Origin: Cellvibrio fontiphilus
GTDB taxonomy: Bacteria; Pseudomonadota; Gammaproteobacteria; Pseudomonadales; Cellvibrionaceae
NCBI RefSeq assembly: GCF_035317345.1
Contig: NZ_JAYKTU010000004.1
Length of the DNA stretch: 64,000 nucleotides
Direction: 5' to 3' (one strand)
The notes beneath the pieces are model-generated. The model was not told where the DNA came from and ran no database searches. It was given only the letters and a program-made list of their open reading frames with translations. Position 1 is the first letter of the stretch. Each line of letters opens with the position of its first letter. The position numbers and the translations under genes were made by a program. Positions 53,909 to 62,952 of this stretch are shown here, piece after piece.

Positions 53909-54763
53909 GTGTCAAATATCGACCTTTTTATTACCCGCTTGGAACAATTAATAGATCGTGTTGAAGCAATACTACCGCGCCCGCAGCCTGAGCCAGACTG
54001 GAGTGCAGGTGCGTTTCGCTGGCGCACCAAGGTAAATGGTGAAGGTTACCTGCAGGCCGTTAGACACCCGCACCGCGTGGCGCTGGACTCACTAAAAAAT
54101 ATCGAACACCAGAAGCAGTCCATTCTTCGCAACACAGCACAATTTGTCGCCGGTCGCGAAGCCAACAATGTGTTGTTAACCGGTGCGCGCGGTACTGGCA
54201 AGTCAACCCTGATCAAGGCGGTATGGACAGCCTTTGCTGCGGAGGGATTAAAGATCATCGAGGTAGATAAGACAGACTTATTACATTTGAGTGAAATTGT
54301 TGATTTGCTGGGGGAGCGCCCTGAAAAGTTCATCATATTTTGCGATGATTTATCTTTTGAAGAAGGGGAAATCAGTTATAAAGCATTGAAATCGGTGCTG
54401 GATGGATCTATTTCTGCTCCAACTGCGAATATGCTGTTCTATGCCACCAGTAACCGGCGCCATCTGCTACCGCAGAAAATGCGCGAGAATCTTGATGTTA
54501 GCAATGAAGATGGCGAAGTTCGGCCAAACGACAGCGTGGAAGAGAAGGTTTCGCTATCCGAGCGCTTTGGCCTTTGGTTAAGTTTTTACCCCTTCAGCCA
54601 GGATGACTACCTTGCTGCGGCTGAATATTGGGTTCATCACTTGGGTGCCCAATGGGACAAACAGGCGGAACAAGCCGCTCTGCTCTGGCATAGAACACGT
54701 GGCGCACGCAGTGGTCGAGTAGCCTGGCAGTTTGCCAAAGACTACGCAGGGCGCCAGCAGTAG
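53909..54763 (+). CDS. DUF815 AAA+ ATPase
   Basis: A 284-residue P-loop protein with Walker A LLTGARGTGKSTLIKA (about residues 90-105), Walker B FIIFCDDLSFE and sensor-like FYATSNRRHLLP. This set is typical of DUF815 (YcdT/YifB-unrelated AAA) proteins of unknown function. Translation starts at GTG after GAGGAAA. It lies 35 bp before ovoA on the same strand, but a functional link is not evident. Confidence 0.85.
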   Translation: MSNIDLFITRLEQLIDRVEAILPRPQPEPDWSAGAFRWRTKVNGEGYLQAVRHPHRVALDSLKNIEHQKQSILRNTAQFVAGREANNVLLTGARGTGKSTLIKAVWTAFAAEGLKIIEVDKTDLLHLSEIVDLLGERPEKFIIFCDDLSFEEGEISYKALKSVLDGSISAPTANMLFYATSNRRHLLPQKMRENLDVSNEDGEVRPNDSVEEKVSLSERFGLWLSFYPFSQDDYLAAAEYWVHHLGAQWDKQAEQAALLWHRTRGARSGRVAWQFAKDYAGRQQ

Positions 54764-54797
54764 CTTTAATTTCAGGACATGAATCAGGAGTATACCC

Positions 54798-56999
54798 ATG
54801 CACTCAGGACCAAATACCTTACCTAAGGCTTCGGCCACCATGAGTACCGCGACCTTTATGCCTTCGCCGCTACAACCACTCCAGATGCTCTCTCCCAGAG
54901 GCTTGTTCGCTCGCACACCCAATCTACGCAGTGGCGATGAGGCCAGCTTCAGAAATGTACTGCGCCATTATTTCGAGTCCACCTTTGATTGTTACGAGTC
55001 TTTATTCAGTTGCCTGGCAAACGATCAAGCTTATTACACCAAACCCATTTCACTACGCCATCCGTTGATTTTTTATTTTGGCCACACTGCCACCTTTTTT
55101 GTGAACAAGCTTTTATTGACTCGCATGATCAACCAGCGCATCAACCAGCGCTTTGAGTCAATATTTGCAGTAGGTGTTGACGAAATGAGTTGGGATGATC
55201 TGAATGATGCCCATTATCAATGGCCCACACCGGCAGAGGTAAAAGCCTACCGCGATCAGGTGCGAGCTTTAGTTATCAAGCTGATTGAAACTGCACCACT
55301 TGAGCTTCCTGTTGATTGGGATAACCCTTGGTGGGCAATTATCATGGGTATTGAACATGAGCGGATTCACCTTGAAACTTCCTCCGTATTGATTCGTCAA
55401 CATAAATTGGAATTTGTAAAAAGTTCACCCGACTGGCAGCCCATGAGTGTGACGGGAATCGCACCGGCGAATGAACTGATTAGTGTGCCTGCTGGTAGTG
55501 TTCATCTGGGCAAAAATAAACAGGATCCCTTTTATGGTTGGGATAATGAATATGGCGAACATCAAACGGATGTTAGTGAGTTTAAAGCGGCAAAATACTT
55601 AACAAGCAACCAGGAGTTTTTGGCATTTGTCGAAGCAGGCGGATATTTAAATTCTCACAATTGGGAAGAAGAAGGTAAAGGTTGGCTGGCGTTTACCAAA
55701 GCGCAACATCCTACTTTTTGGGTCAAAAAAACCAATGGCTGGTATTTGCGTTTAATGACAGAAGAAATAGCCATGCCCTGGGATTGGCCGGTAGAAGTCA
55801 ACTACCACGAAGCCAAGGCTTTTTGTAATTGGAAAAAATCTGAAACTGGCATGAATGTGCGCCTTCCCACCGAAGACGAGTGGTATCGCCTATACGACCA
55901 CAGTGGTGTAAATACTGTGGCCGATGACACAGCCAATGCAAATATTCATTTGGATCATGGCGCATCTTCCTGCCCCGTTAACCAGTTTGTGCACGGCGAT
56001 TTTTACGATGTGATTGGCAATGTGTGGCAGTGGACTGAAACGCCCATTTATCCCTTTAATGGTTTTGAGGTTCATCCGATTTACGACGACTTCACAACAC
56101 CTACGTTTGATGAGCGCCATAATCTCATCAAAGGTGGCTCATGGATTTCATGCGGCAATGAATCATTGAAGTCATCCCGCTATGCATTCCGTCGCCATTT
56201 CTTTCAACACGCGGGTTTTCGCTACATTGTCTCAGGAGATATTAAACCCTTGCCTAGTTCCCATTACGAAACTGACCGATTAATGTCGGAGTACGCCGAA
56301 TTCCATTACGGTGACGAATATTTTGGTGTAGCAAATTTCTCCAAAGCCTTGGTTGATTTAGCACTGGAAACACTGGGCGACTCCCCCAAACATAAAGCAT
56401 TGGACTTAGGTTGTGCTTCCGGGCGCGCCACCTTTGAATTGGCTCGTGTTTTTGATGCAGTCACCGGCATCGACTTTTCCGCGCGCTTTATTGGTCAGGG
56501 GGTGCAATTAACCCAGGGAGAAATATTGCGTTACACATTGACTGATGAAGGTGAATTAGTTTCTTACAAATCCCGTTCACTGACAGATATAGGGCTGGCA
56601 AACACTGCGCATAAAGTAGAGTTTTTTCAGGGCGATGCCTGCAACCTCAAGCCAGTTTTTACTGGTTATGATTTTATTCTGGCTGCCAATTTAATTGATC
56701 GGCTATACAGCCCCGCAAAATTCCTCGATAACATTCATGAGCGCTTGAATATCGGAGGTGTGCTGATGCTTGCATCACCCTACACTTGGCTCACTGAACA
56801 CACCCCACGTGAAGAATGGATTGGCGGTTTTAAAAAGGACGGCGAAAGCTTTACTACTCTGAATGGTTTGGAGGCTCACTTGGGCAAACATTTTCGCTTG
56901 ATTAAAGGACCAGTGGAAGTGCCATTTGTGATTCGCGAAACCAAACGCAAATTTCAGCATAGTTTATCTGAAGTTACTTTTTGGCAAAGAATCGCTTAA
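54798..56999 (+). CDS. ovoA: 5-histidylcysteine sulfoxide synthase/methyltransferase OvoA
   Basis: A 733-residue three-domain protein. First is a DinB-like domain with FGHTATFFVNK (about 93) and IEHERIHLE (about 185), the histidines of the non-heme iron site. Next is a formylglycine-generating-enzyme-like domain (VPAGSVHLGKN ... RLPTEDEWYRLYDH ... IGNVWQWTE ... IKGGSWISCGNE). The C-terminal SAM methyltransferase has ALDLGCASGRATFELA (about 533) and ILAANLIDRL. This order defines OvoA, which joins cysteine to C5 of histidine and later N-methylates the product, giving ovothiol A. AGGAG precedes the ATG. Confidence 0.94.
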   Translation: MHSGPNTLPKASATMSTATFMPSPLQPLQMLSPRGLFARTPNLRSGDEASFRNVLRHYFESTFDCYESLFSCLANDQAYYTKPISLRHPLIFYFGHTATFFVNKLLLTRMINQRINQRFESIFAVGVDEMSWDDLNDAHYQWPTPAEVKAYRDQVRALVIKLIETAPLELPVDWDNPWWAIIMGIEHERIHLETSSVLIRQHKLEFVKSSPDWQPMSVTGIAPANELISVPAGSVHLGKNKQDPFYGWDNEYGEHQTDVSEFKAAKYLTSNQEFLAFVEAGGYLNSHNWEEEGKGWLAFTKAQHPTFWVKKTNGWYLRLMTEEIAMPWDWPVEVNYHEAKAFCNWKKSETGMNVRLPTEDEWYRLYDHSGVNTVADDTANANIHLDHGASSCPVNQFVHGDFYDVIGNVWQWTETPIYPFNGFEVHPIYDDFTTPTFDERHNLIKGGSWISCGNESLKSSRYAFRRHFFQHAGFRYIVSGDIKPLPSSHYETDRLMSEYAEFHYGDEYFGVANFSKALVDLALETLGDSPKHKALDLGCASGRATFELARVFDAVTGIDFSARFIGQGVQLTQGEILRYTLTDEGELVSYKSRSLTDIGLANTAHKVEFFQGDACNLKPVFTGYDFILAANLIDRLYSPAKFLDNIHERLNIGGVLMLASPYTWLTEHTPREEWIGGFKKDGESFTTLNGLEAHLGKHFRLIKGPVEVPFVIRETKRKFQHSLSEVTFWQRIA

Positions 57000-57041
57000 T
57001 TAGCAATAGAACAAAAAGCAAGGCATTAAGAGCAAAAACAT

Positions 57042-57071
57042 AAAGGCAAAGCAGACGACCGCTTTGCCTTT
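57042..57071. terminator. Bidirectional terminator
   Basis: AAAGGCAAAGC/GCTTTGCCTTT stem with an 8-nt loop between the converging ovoA and solute-binding-like genes. Confidence 0.85.
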
Positions 57072-57103
57072 ATCTTTTAATGGATATACACAGCAATCTT
57101 AGC

Positions 57104-58009
57104 TCAGTGTTTTCGATTAAGCATTTCTAATTCAACAATTTCCTTTAGCAAAAAAGGCTGATCCTTTTTAAAAAAGGATTTATCGATATTCGTGTTGGTA
57201 AGAAAAAATGTTTTACGTCCTTTATTGCGCAGCAGCTTCAAAGCGTCATGAAAGTGATCCTCAAATAACTTATCAGCTCTGCCACTTGTATATGCCTTGT
57301 GCAATCCATACTCCAGTCGAGTGGCTAGCAAAGGTTGATTTTTAGAGACAAAAAAATACATGGGTAAGTAAGTAAACAGCCCGAAGTTTTCAACAATCAT
57401 TAACTCTGGCATTACCGGCTGATAGGCTTTTAATTCTGGTTCAACTTCATAGATACTGCGCATTAACAATTCAAACCGGTTGGCTTTGAGCATGGGAATT
57501 AGCGTAGGGTAGGGGCCGCCATAAATGAGCTTAAAGCCGTTATCTTCCAAAATTTTTGCGGTAGACCAACCTTGGCCCTGGCCGATAGTAAAGCGATGTA
57601 AATCCGCACTAGTGGTCACTTTTGCAAATAAATGAAGGTTACTACGGCTCGCCAAAAATAGCCGATAGCTGGCCAAACCTCGCATAATGGGAAACTGCAC
57701 CAGATGCGTTTTTTCAAGCCACTCAGGTGTCGGCATGGAAACAGCCAATGAAAGGTTTCGTCCAGATTCCACCTCCAGCAATTGTCGTCGAATCACAGTC
57801 TCCTGGCGCTGCTGGACAATCTTGTAAGGCCCGTACTTATCTTCTGATAACTCCAATGCCAAACGCAGAAGTTCATCAGCATAGATCCTGTGCGCAGCCT
57901 CGCGCTCCATATAGGGAATGCGGACAATCATCGGGCTTGAAACATCGCCAATTGCACAGGCAGGATTCGTGAATAAAGCCAGGAGACACACCAAAAAAAT
58001 TCGTATCAT
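57104..58009 (-). CDS. Periplasmic solute-binding-like (SBP family 3-type) protein
   Basis: A 301-residue protein with a signal peptide (IFLVCLLALFTNPACA). It shows the pattern of family 3 solute-binding folds (FTIGQGQGWSTAKILEDNGF, MLKANRFELLMRSIYEVEPEL, LMIVENFGLFTYLPMYFFVS, ALKLLRNKG). No permease or ATPase gene is adjacent, so a sensory or signalling role is as likely as transport. It is divergent from the aminotransferase-like gene and convergent with ovoA. Confidence 0.72.
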   Translation of the reverse strand: MIRIFLVCLLALFTNPACAIGDVSSPMIVRIPYMEREAAHRIYADELLRLALELSEDKYGPYKIVQQRQETVIRRQLLEVESGRNLSLAVSMPTPEWLEKTHLVQFPIMRGLASYRLFLASRSNLHLFAKVTTSADLHRFTIGQGQGWSTAKILEDNGFKLIYGGPYPTLIPMLKANRFELLMRSIYEVEPELKAYQPVMPELMIVENFGLFTYLPMYFFVSKNQPLLATRLEYGLHKAYTSGRADKLFEDHFHDALKLLRNKGRKTFFLTNTNIDKSFFKKDQPFLLKEIVELEMLNRKH

Positions 58010-58075
58010 GCAGCGGTTTCTGCTGTAAATGTCGTTTAAAGTATTAATTCACAATAAGTGTAACAGGATAATTTT

Positions 58076-59245
58076 ATGCCGTTCGATTTTGACCAAATCA
58101 TCCACAGAGAGCGCACCAACTCGGTTAAATTTGATGGCCGCAAACAATATTTTGGCACTGATGATCTATCGCCCCTTTGGGTCGCAGATATGGATTTTGC
58201 AGTACCAGAATGCATAACCCGTGCACTTCAAGAGCGGATTAAACACCCTGTATTTGGATATACACTTTACCCCGACAGCTTATATCAGGCTGTGATCGAA
58301 TGGTTTGCCCGGCGCCATCAGTGGCAAATTGAACAAGAGTGGATTGTTTTTGCGCCCGGTGTAGTGCCCTCGCTATTCGCTGCAGTACACGCATTTACCC
58401 GGGAGGGCGAAGGGGTTATCGTGCAACCACCGGTGTATTTTCCATTTTTTTCGGCAGTTACATCCAATAATCGCTCATTAATCAATAATCCTTTACGCGA
58501 AACAAATGGTCGCTATGAAATGGATTTTGAGCACCTGGAGACCTGTGCACAACAAGGCGCAAAACTACTTTTATTATGCTCACCCCATAATCCGGTAGGG
58601 CGCGTATGGAGTACTGGCGAGCTTGAACGCTTGTTGGATATCAGTCGCCGCTACCAGTTAACTATTTTGTCTGACGACATTCATTGCGATTTAACTTATT
58701 CAGGCTTTACACACACCATGCTGGGCCGCTTAGCCGGCGCAAGCGACAAAATAGTCACCACCATAGCACCCAATAAAAGTTTTAATATTCCAGGGCTTGG
58801 GTTATCCGCATTGATTATTCCCAATGCGGAGGAGCGCAAAGCAATGAAACAGGCTTTTGAATATTTGCACTCAGCCAATCACAACCCGCTGAGTATTGTG
58901 GCATTTGAAGCTGCTTATCGCGGTGGTGAAAAATGGCTTGATGAACTTATGATGTATTTAGAAACCACTCGCGATTACGTTGCAGAATTTATTGAGCGTG
59001 AAATTCCATCAATAAAACTAATAAAGCCTGAGGCGACTTATTTGCTCTGGCTGGATTGTCGCGGCTTGGGATTAAGCGATAATGAGCTGAAAGATTTTTT
59101 TATTCGCAAATGCAAATTAGGCATGAACCCAGGCATAGTATTTGGCAAAGAGGCTAGTGGTTTTATGCGAATGAATATTGGTTGCGCGCGATCCGTTATT
59201 ACTAACGCACTTAATAGTATCAAGCAGAATATAAATAATTTATAA
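58076..59245 (+). CDS. MalY/PatB-type PLP-dependent C-S lyase, OvoB candidate
   Basis: A 389-residue fold-type I PLP enzyme. It starts FDFDQIIHRERTNSVKFDG, then LWVADMDFAVPE, LLLCSPHNPVGRVW, LSDDIHCDLTY and the Schiff-base lysine in APNKSFNIPGLGLS, ending GFMRMNIGCARSV. These are signatures of MalY/PatB cystathionine beta-lyase-like proteins. OvoB, the sulfoxide lyase that follows OvoA in ovothiol synthesis, belongs to this group, and ovoA lies 1.1 kb away. The assignment as OvoB is inference from context; plain cystathionine beta-lyase remains possible. Confidence 0.8.
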   Translation: MPFDFDQIIHRERTNSVKFDGRKQYFGTDDLSPLWVADMDFAVPECITRALQERIKHPVFGYTLYPDSLYQAVIEWFARRHQWQIEQEWIVFAPGVVPSLFAAVHAFTREGEGVIVQPPVYFPFFSAVTSNNRSLINNPLRETNGRYEMDFEHLETCAQQGAKLLLLCSPHNPVGRVWSTGELERLLDISRRYQLTILSDDIHCDLTYSGFTHTMLGRLAGASDKIVTTIAPNKSFNIPGLGLSALIIPNAEERKAMKQAFEYLHSANHNPLSIVAFEAAYRGGEKWLDELMMYLETTRDYVAEFIEREIPSIKLIKPEATYLLWLDCRGLGLSDNELKDFFIRKCKLGMNPGIVFGKEASGFMRMNIGCARSVITNALNSIKQNINNL

Positions 59246-59387
59246 ATTAATCGGTTGGAATGGTTATTCATTTAATAACATGCTGTAGTGCAATATCATC
59301 AGGGGCATAGGTTGATTTTATTTTTTGATTAACGGGTATTAATAGAGTCTGTTTGTTAACGGCCGCAAAATGACAAGAGGTAATGTC

Positions 59388-60146
59388 ATGTCCGAACAAG
59401 CCAAATCACATCGAATAGGCGATATGTTGGTCGAGCGTGGAATACTCACGCGCCAACAGCTGTGTGAAGCAATTGAGATACAGCAGGCTCGTCAATCGTT
59501 ACGCAAAGGTTCCGGCAAAACCTCTGTCGAGCCTTTGGGGGAAATTCTTGTTGAGCTGGGTTTTATCGATAGAGGCCAGTTAAACCACACCCTGAGTTGG
59601 CAGCGCCGCTTGCGCAATGCGACCTTGATAATGTCTTTTGTCGCACCACTATTAACCACTGCCTGTGGCGGCGGGGGCACGACCACCCCCTCCGGCAGCA
59701 ACAAAACACCGCCTAACTCTTCACTTTCATCCTCTTTGGCTTCTGACAGTATTTCGAGCAGCCCGGACGCATCAATACCGGCGGTAAGTTCATCGTCAGC
59801 CATTTCCTTTGCGCAGGATTCGTCTGATTCTTCATTGAGTTCCAATAACAGTTCAAGTCAATCCAACAGTGAGATTAATGGGCCAGTACTACTGCGCTGG
59901 GCTGTGCCTTCAGCAAGGGAAAATGGGGATTACCTTGGGGTTGAAGAAGTAGGGGGCTATGAAATCCGCTATCGCGAGAAGGGAGCTGAGCATTTCAATT
60001 CAGTCCGGATTACTGGCGGGTATGTCAACAACCATTATTTCAGCCATCTTCAAGGTAACCTGGAGTTTGAGATTGCTGCCTATGACACCAACGGCTTATT
60101 CAGTCGCTTTATCACTATATTGCCGCAGAAAAACACACCCGGATAA
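59388..60146 (+). CDS. MshEN-like domain, membrane segment, serine linker and FnIII-like domain
   Basis: A 252-residue protein of unusual layout. Residues about 8-70 resemble the N-terminal domain of type II secretion/MshE ATPases (IGDMLVERGILTRQQLCEAI ... LGEILVELGFIDRGQLNHTL). A hydrophobic segment with a cysteine follows (LIMSFVAPLLTTACGGGG), then about 65 residues that are mostly Ser and Asp (59700-59880). A fibronectin III-like domain ends it (LLRWAVPSARENGDYLGVEE ... YEIRYREKGAEHFNSV). AGAGGT precedes the ATG. Function unknown; one reading is a cytoplasmic signalling domain joined to an exposed adhesive domain. Confidence 0.7.
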   Translation: MSEQAKSHRIGDMLVERGILTRQQLCEAIEIQQARQSLRKGSGKTSVEPLGEILVELGFIDRGQLNHTLSWQRRLRNATLIMSFVAPLLTTACGGGGTTTPSGSNKTPPNSSLSSSLASDSISSSPDASIPAVSSSSAISFAQDSSDSSLSSNNSSSQSNSEINGPVLLRWAVPSARENGDYLGVEEVGGYEIRYREKGAEHFNSVRITGGYVNNHYFSHLQGNLEFEIAAYDTNGLFSRFITILPQKNTPG

Positions 60147-60245
60147 ACCTTATCGGGAAAGTAATTTTTGCCAGTTGAATGCAAATTAGCCTTCAAACGC
60201 CTACAATGAGCGCCTTTTTTTGACTGACCAGCTGCTTGAGATCCT

Positions 60246-61649
60246 ATGACTGTTAATACCTTTGATCCCTCCCAAACCACCACTCTGGATACGCCAGCCA
60301 AAACACTTGCCAGTCAGGCGCAAACTGGCGGCACCAAAGGCAATACCATCGGCTTTGTGTCGCTTGGCTGCCCTAAAAACCTGGTGGATTCAGAGCGCAT
60401 ACTGACCCAATTGCGCACCGAAGGTTACAACATAGTACCCACCTATAACGATGCAGACATGGTGATAGTAAATACCTGTGGCTTTATCGACAGTGCGGTA
60501 CAGGAGTCTTTAGGGGCTATTGGCGAAGCGCTTGCGGAAAATGGCAAGGTATTAGTCACCGGGTGTCTGGGGGCCAAAAAAGACGAAATTATTCAGGTTC
60601 ACCCAAACGTTCTGGGTATTACCGGTGCCCATGCTTATGAGGAGGTGTTATCGCAAGTACACGAACACCTGCCGCCCAGCCCGACACACAACCCGTTTAC
60701 TGATCTGGTTCCACCGCAGGGTATTAAGCTCACTCCCCGTCACTATGCTTATTTGAAAATATCCGAGGGCTGCAACCATTCTTGCAGCTTCTGCATTATC
60801 CCTGATATGCGCGGCAAGCTGGTGAGCCGCCCGATTGGACAGGTAATGGGCGAGGCAGAGCGCCTCGTGAAAGCCGGCGTTAAAGAATTACTGGTCATTT
60901 CCCAGGACACTTCTGCCTATGGCGTTGATATTAAGCACCGTACCGACTTTTGGGATGGCCGCCCGCTCAAAACAGACATGTATCAGTTAGCTGCCGCACT
61001 GGGTGAATTGGGTGTATGGGTACGCTTGCACTACGTTTACCCCTATCTACATGTAGATAACGTGATTCCTTTGATGGCGCAAGGCAAGGTACTGCCCTAT
61101 CTGGACATCCCTTTCCAGCACGCAAGCCCAACACTTCTGCGCAAAATGCGCCGCCCTGGACAAGTCGAACAAACACTGGAGCGCATCAAGGCTTGGCGCG
61201 AACAAGTTCCTAACTTAACCATTCGTTCCACCTTCATTGTGGGCTTTCCCGGGGAAACGGAAGCCGACTTCCAGCAACTTCTGGATTTCTTAAAAGAGGC
61301 GCAATTGGATCGCGTGGGCTGCTTCCAATATTCGCCGGTTGAAGGCGCCAAGGCCAATGACCTGCCCGATCATGTACCGGATGAGATCAAACAAGAACGC
61401 TACGACCGTTTTATGCAGCTGCAACAACAGATTTCCACTGAACGCTTAAAACAAAAAGTAGGGCAGGTGCTTCAAGTTCTGATCGATGAAGTTGATGAAG
61501 AAGGAGCCATAGGACGCAGCTTTGCTGACGCGCCCGAGATCGATGGCTGCGTCTACTTGAATGGTGAAGAGAATGTAAAACCCGGCGACTTGGTAAATGT
61601 GCTTATCGAACATTCGGACGAGTACGACCTGTGGGGCACAAAAGTCTAA
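60246..61649 (+). CDS. rimO: Ribosomal protein S12 methylthiotransferase RimO
   Basis: A 467-residue radical-SAM enzyme. The N-terminal MTTase domain (GFVSLGCPKNLVDSERIL, VNTCGFIDSAVQESL, VTGCLGAKK) provides the auxiliary cluster cysteines. The radical-SAM motif SEGCNHSCSFCIIPDMRG is near residue 173, and a C-terminal TRAM domain ends the protein. RimO adds a methylthio group to an aspartate of S12. The length is normal, with about 30 extra N-terminal residues. A clear terminator follows. Confidence 0.96.
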   Translation: MTVNTFDPSQTTTLDTPAKTLASQAQTGGTKGNTIGFVSLGCPKNLVDSERILTQLRTEGYNIVPTYNDADMVIVNTCGFIDSAVQESLGAIGEALAENGKVLVTGCLGAKKDEIIQVHPNVLGITGAHAYEEVLSQVHEHLPPSPTHNPFTDLVPPQGIKLTPRHYAYLKISEGCNHSCSFCIIPDMRGKLVSRPIGQVMGEAERLVKAGVKELLVISQDTSAYGVDIKHRTDFWDGRPLKTDMYQLAAALGELGVWVRLHYVYPYLHVDNVIPLMAQGKVLPYLDIPFQHASPTLLRKMRRPGQVEQTLERIKAWREQVPNLTIRSTFIVGFPGETEADFQQLLDFLKEAQLDRVGCFQYSPVEGAKANDLPDHVPDEIKQERYDRFMQLQQQISTERLKQKVGQVLQVLIDEVDEEGAIGRSFADAPEIDGCVYLNGEENVKPGDLVNVLIEHSDEYDLWGTKV

Positions 61650-61672
61650 CGCCCCCTACACAGGTAAAGCCG

Positions 61673-61708
61673 AATCCCCCAGCTGTCAAAACACTGGGGG
61701 ATTTTTTT
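61673..61708 (+). terminator. Terminator of rimO
   Basis: ATCCCCCAG/CTGGGGGAT stem with an 11-nt loop followed by seven T, just after rimO. Confidence 0.92.
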
Positions 61709-61752
61709 ATGCCTTGTGTTCTACACTAAGGTTTTATCATGGAGCAAGGTCT

Positions 61753-62007
61753 ATGCCTGACATACAGCATCAACCGGAGCAGCAGCGTTTTGTTTTTGAA
61801 TGCGATAACAGCGAAGCGACGCTGAGTTATCGCGTGTTTTCTCATGGCACAACACCTGCTATAGATTTCACCAGCACTTATGTGCCACCAGAATGTCGTG
61901 GCAAAGGCGTTGCAGAAAAATTAGTGCGCACGGGGCTTAAGTGGGCACAAGCACAAGGTTTTGAACTGCATGCCAGTTGCTGGTACGTTGCAAAATTTAT
62001 TCGTTAA
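61753..62007 (+). CDS. Small GNAT-like N-acetyltransferase (YjdJ type)
   Basis: An 84-residue protein of the Gcn5-related short family: FECDNSEATLSYRVF, IDFTSTYVPPECRGKGVAEK with the acetyl-CoA loop RGKGVA, LVRTGLKWAQAQGFEL and the final CWYVAKFI. These small GNATs are widespread with unknown substrates. GGAGCAAGG precedes the ATG at 61753. Confidence 0.88.
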   Translation: MPDIQHQPEQQRFVFECDNSEATLSYRVFSHGTTPAIDFTSTYVPPECRGKGVAEKLVRTGLKWAQAQGFELHASCWYVAKFIR

Positions 62008-62034
62008 TTTTAATTCTGGCAGAAAGGAATACCT

Positions 62035-62514
62035 GTGAAAAAACGGCGTGGTTTTACTCTGATTGAAATGATGATAGTGATAGCCATCATCGCAATCCTG
62101 GCGTTAATGGCAATACCCAAGGCGGATCCGACTATCGCACGTCGCCAGGTTACTGAATCCATGGAGTTGATAGAGGACTACAAAAAATTAGTTGCCTATT
62201 ATCACAAAAACACCTTGGTATTTTTAAAAAATAATCAGGAAGCAGGAATTCCTGAACCAGAAAAATTGCTGGGAAATTATGTGGATCGGATTGAATTAAA
62301 AGAGGGTGCTTTTCACATTCGTTTCGGCAATAAAGCCCACCCTTCACTAAAAGAAAAAATTCTCAGCATCCAACCGATTGCCGTAAAAGATTCACCGCAA
62401 AGCCCAATCTCCTGGCTTTGTGGAAAAGGGGCCGTTCCCGAGGGAATGCAGGCCGTGGGCGAAAATAGAACTAATGTTGAATTAAAAGATCTACCAATAA
62501 ATTGCAGAATTTGA
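62035..62514 (+). CDS. Type IV pilin-like protein
   Basis: A 159-residue protein with a class III (prepilin) signal: MKKRRG^FTLIEMMIVIAII, where cleavage after Gly and N-methylation of Phe are expected and Glu5 is present. The remainder is a short globular domain with two cysteines (WLCGKG; INCRI at the C-terminus). No other pilus or type II secretion gene is nearby, so it is an orphan pilin or pseudopilin. Translation begins at GTG after GAAAGGAA. Confidence 0.85.
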   Translation: MKKRRGFTLIEMMIVIAIIAILALMAIPKADPTIARRQVTESMELIEDYKKLVAYYHKNTLVFLKNNQEAGIPEPEKLLGNYVDRIELKEGAFHIRFGNKAHPSLKEKILSIQPIAVKDSPQSPISWLCGKGAVPEGMQAVGENRTNVELKDLPINCRI

Positions 62515-62547
62515 GATTGAATCTTTGCACTAACCAAGAGACTTTAC

Positions 62548-62949
62548 ATGATCAAATTACAGAAAGACCCGAGTGGAACCTATCGTCAACGCATAACTAT
62601 CGGGGCGCATAATTTGTTTGCAGATATTGGTACTGACTTGGGGGGAGAGGATTCCGCACCAGATCCACACGACCTGTTGGACTCTTCCCTTGCCGCTTGC
62701 ACAGCAATTACATTGACCATGTTTGCCAAACGTCGGGGAATGCCTCTGGAATCAATTAATTTAAGCATTGAGCGCAATAACAGCAAAGAAAAATCAGGCG
62801 AGTACCAACTCTCACTCGAATTAGAATTTATCGGCAACCTTAGCGACGATCAGCGCCAACAACTGTCTTCTATTGTAGAAAAATGCCCGATTCATAAGTT
62901 ACTTTCTCATGCCACCATCAACATAAACACTCAGGTCGTTCAGGAGTAA
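62548..62949 (+). CDS. OsmC-family peroxiredoxin-like protein
   Basis: A 133-residue OsmC/Ohr-family protein with GGEDSAPDPHDLLDSSLAAC (first conserved cysteine), TAITLTMFAKRRGMPLESI and VEKCPIHKLLSHAT (second cysteine). The two cysteines are the expected redox pair acting on organic hydroperoxides. The subtype is YhfA/OsmC-like rather than Ohr. It is four bases from the pirin gene and cotranscribed with it. Confidence 0.88.
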   Translation: MIKLQKDPSGTYRQRITIGAHNLFADIGTDLGGEDSAPDPHDLLDSSLAACTAITLTMFAKRRGMPLESINLSIERNNSKEKSGEYQLSLELEFIGNLSDDQRQQLSSIVEKCPIHKLLSHATININTQVVQE

Positions 62950-62952
62950 GTT

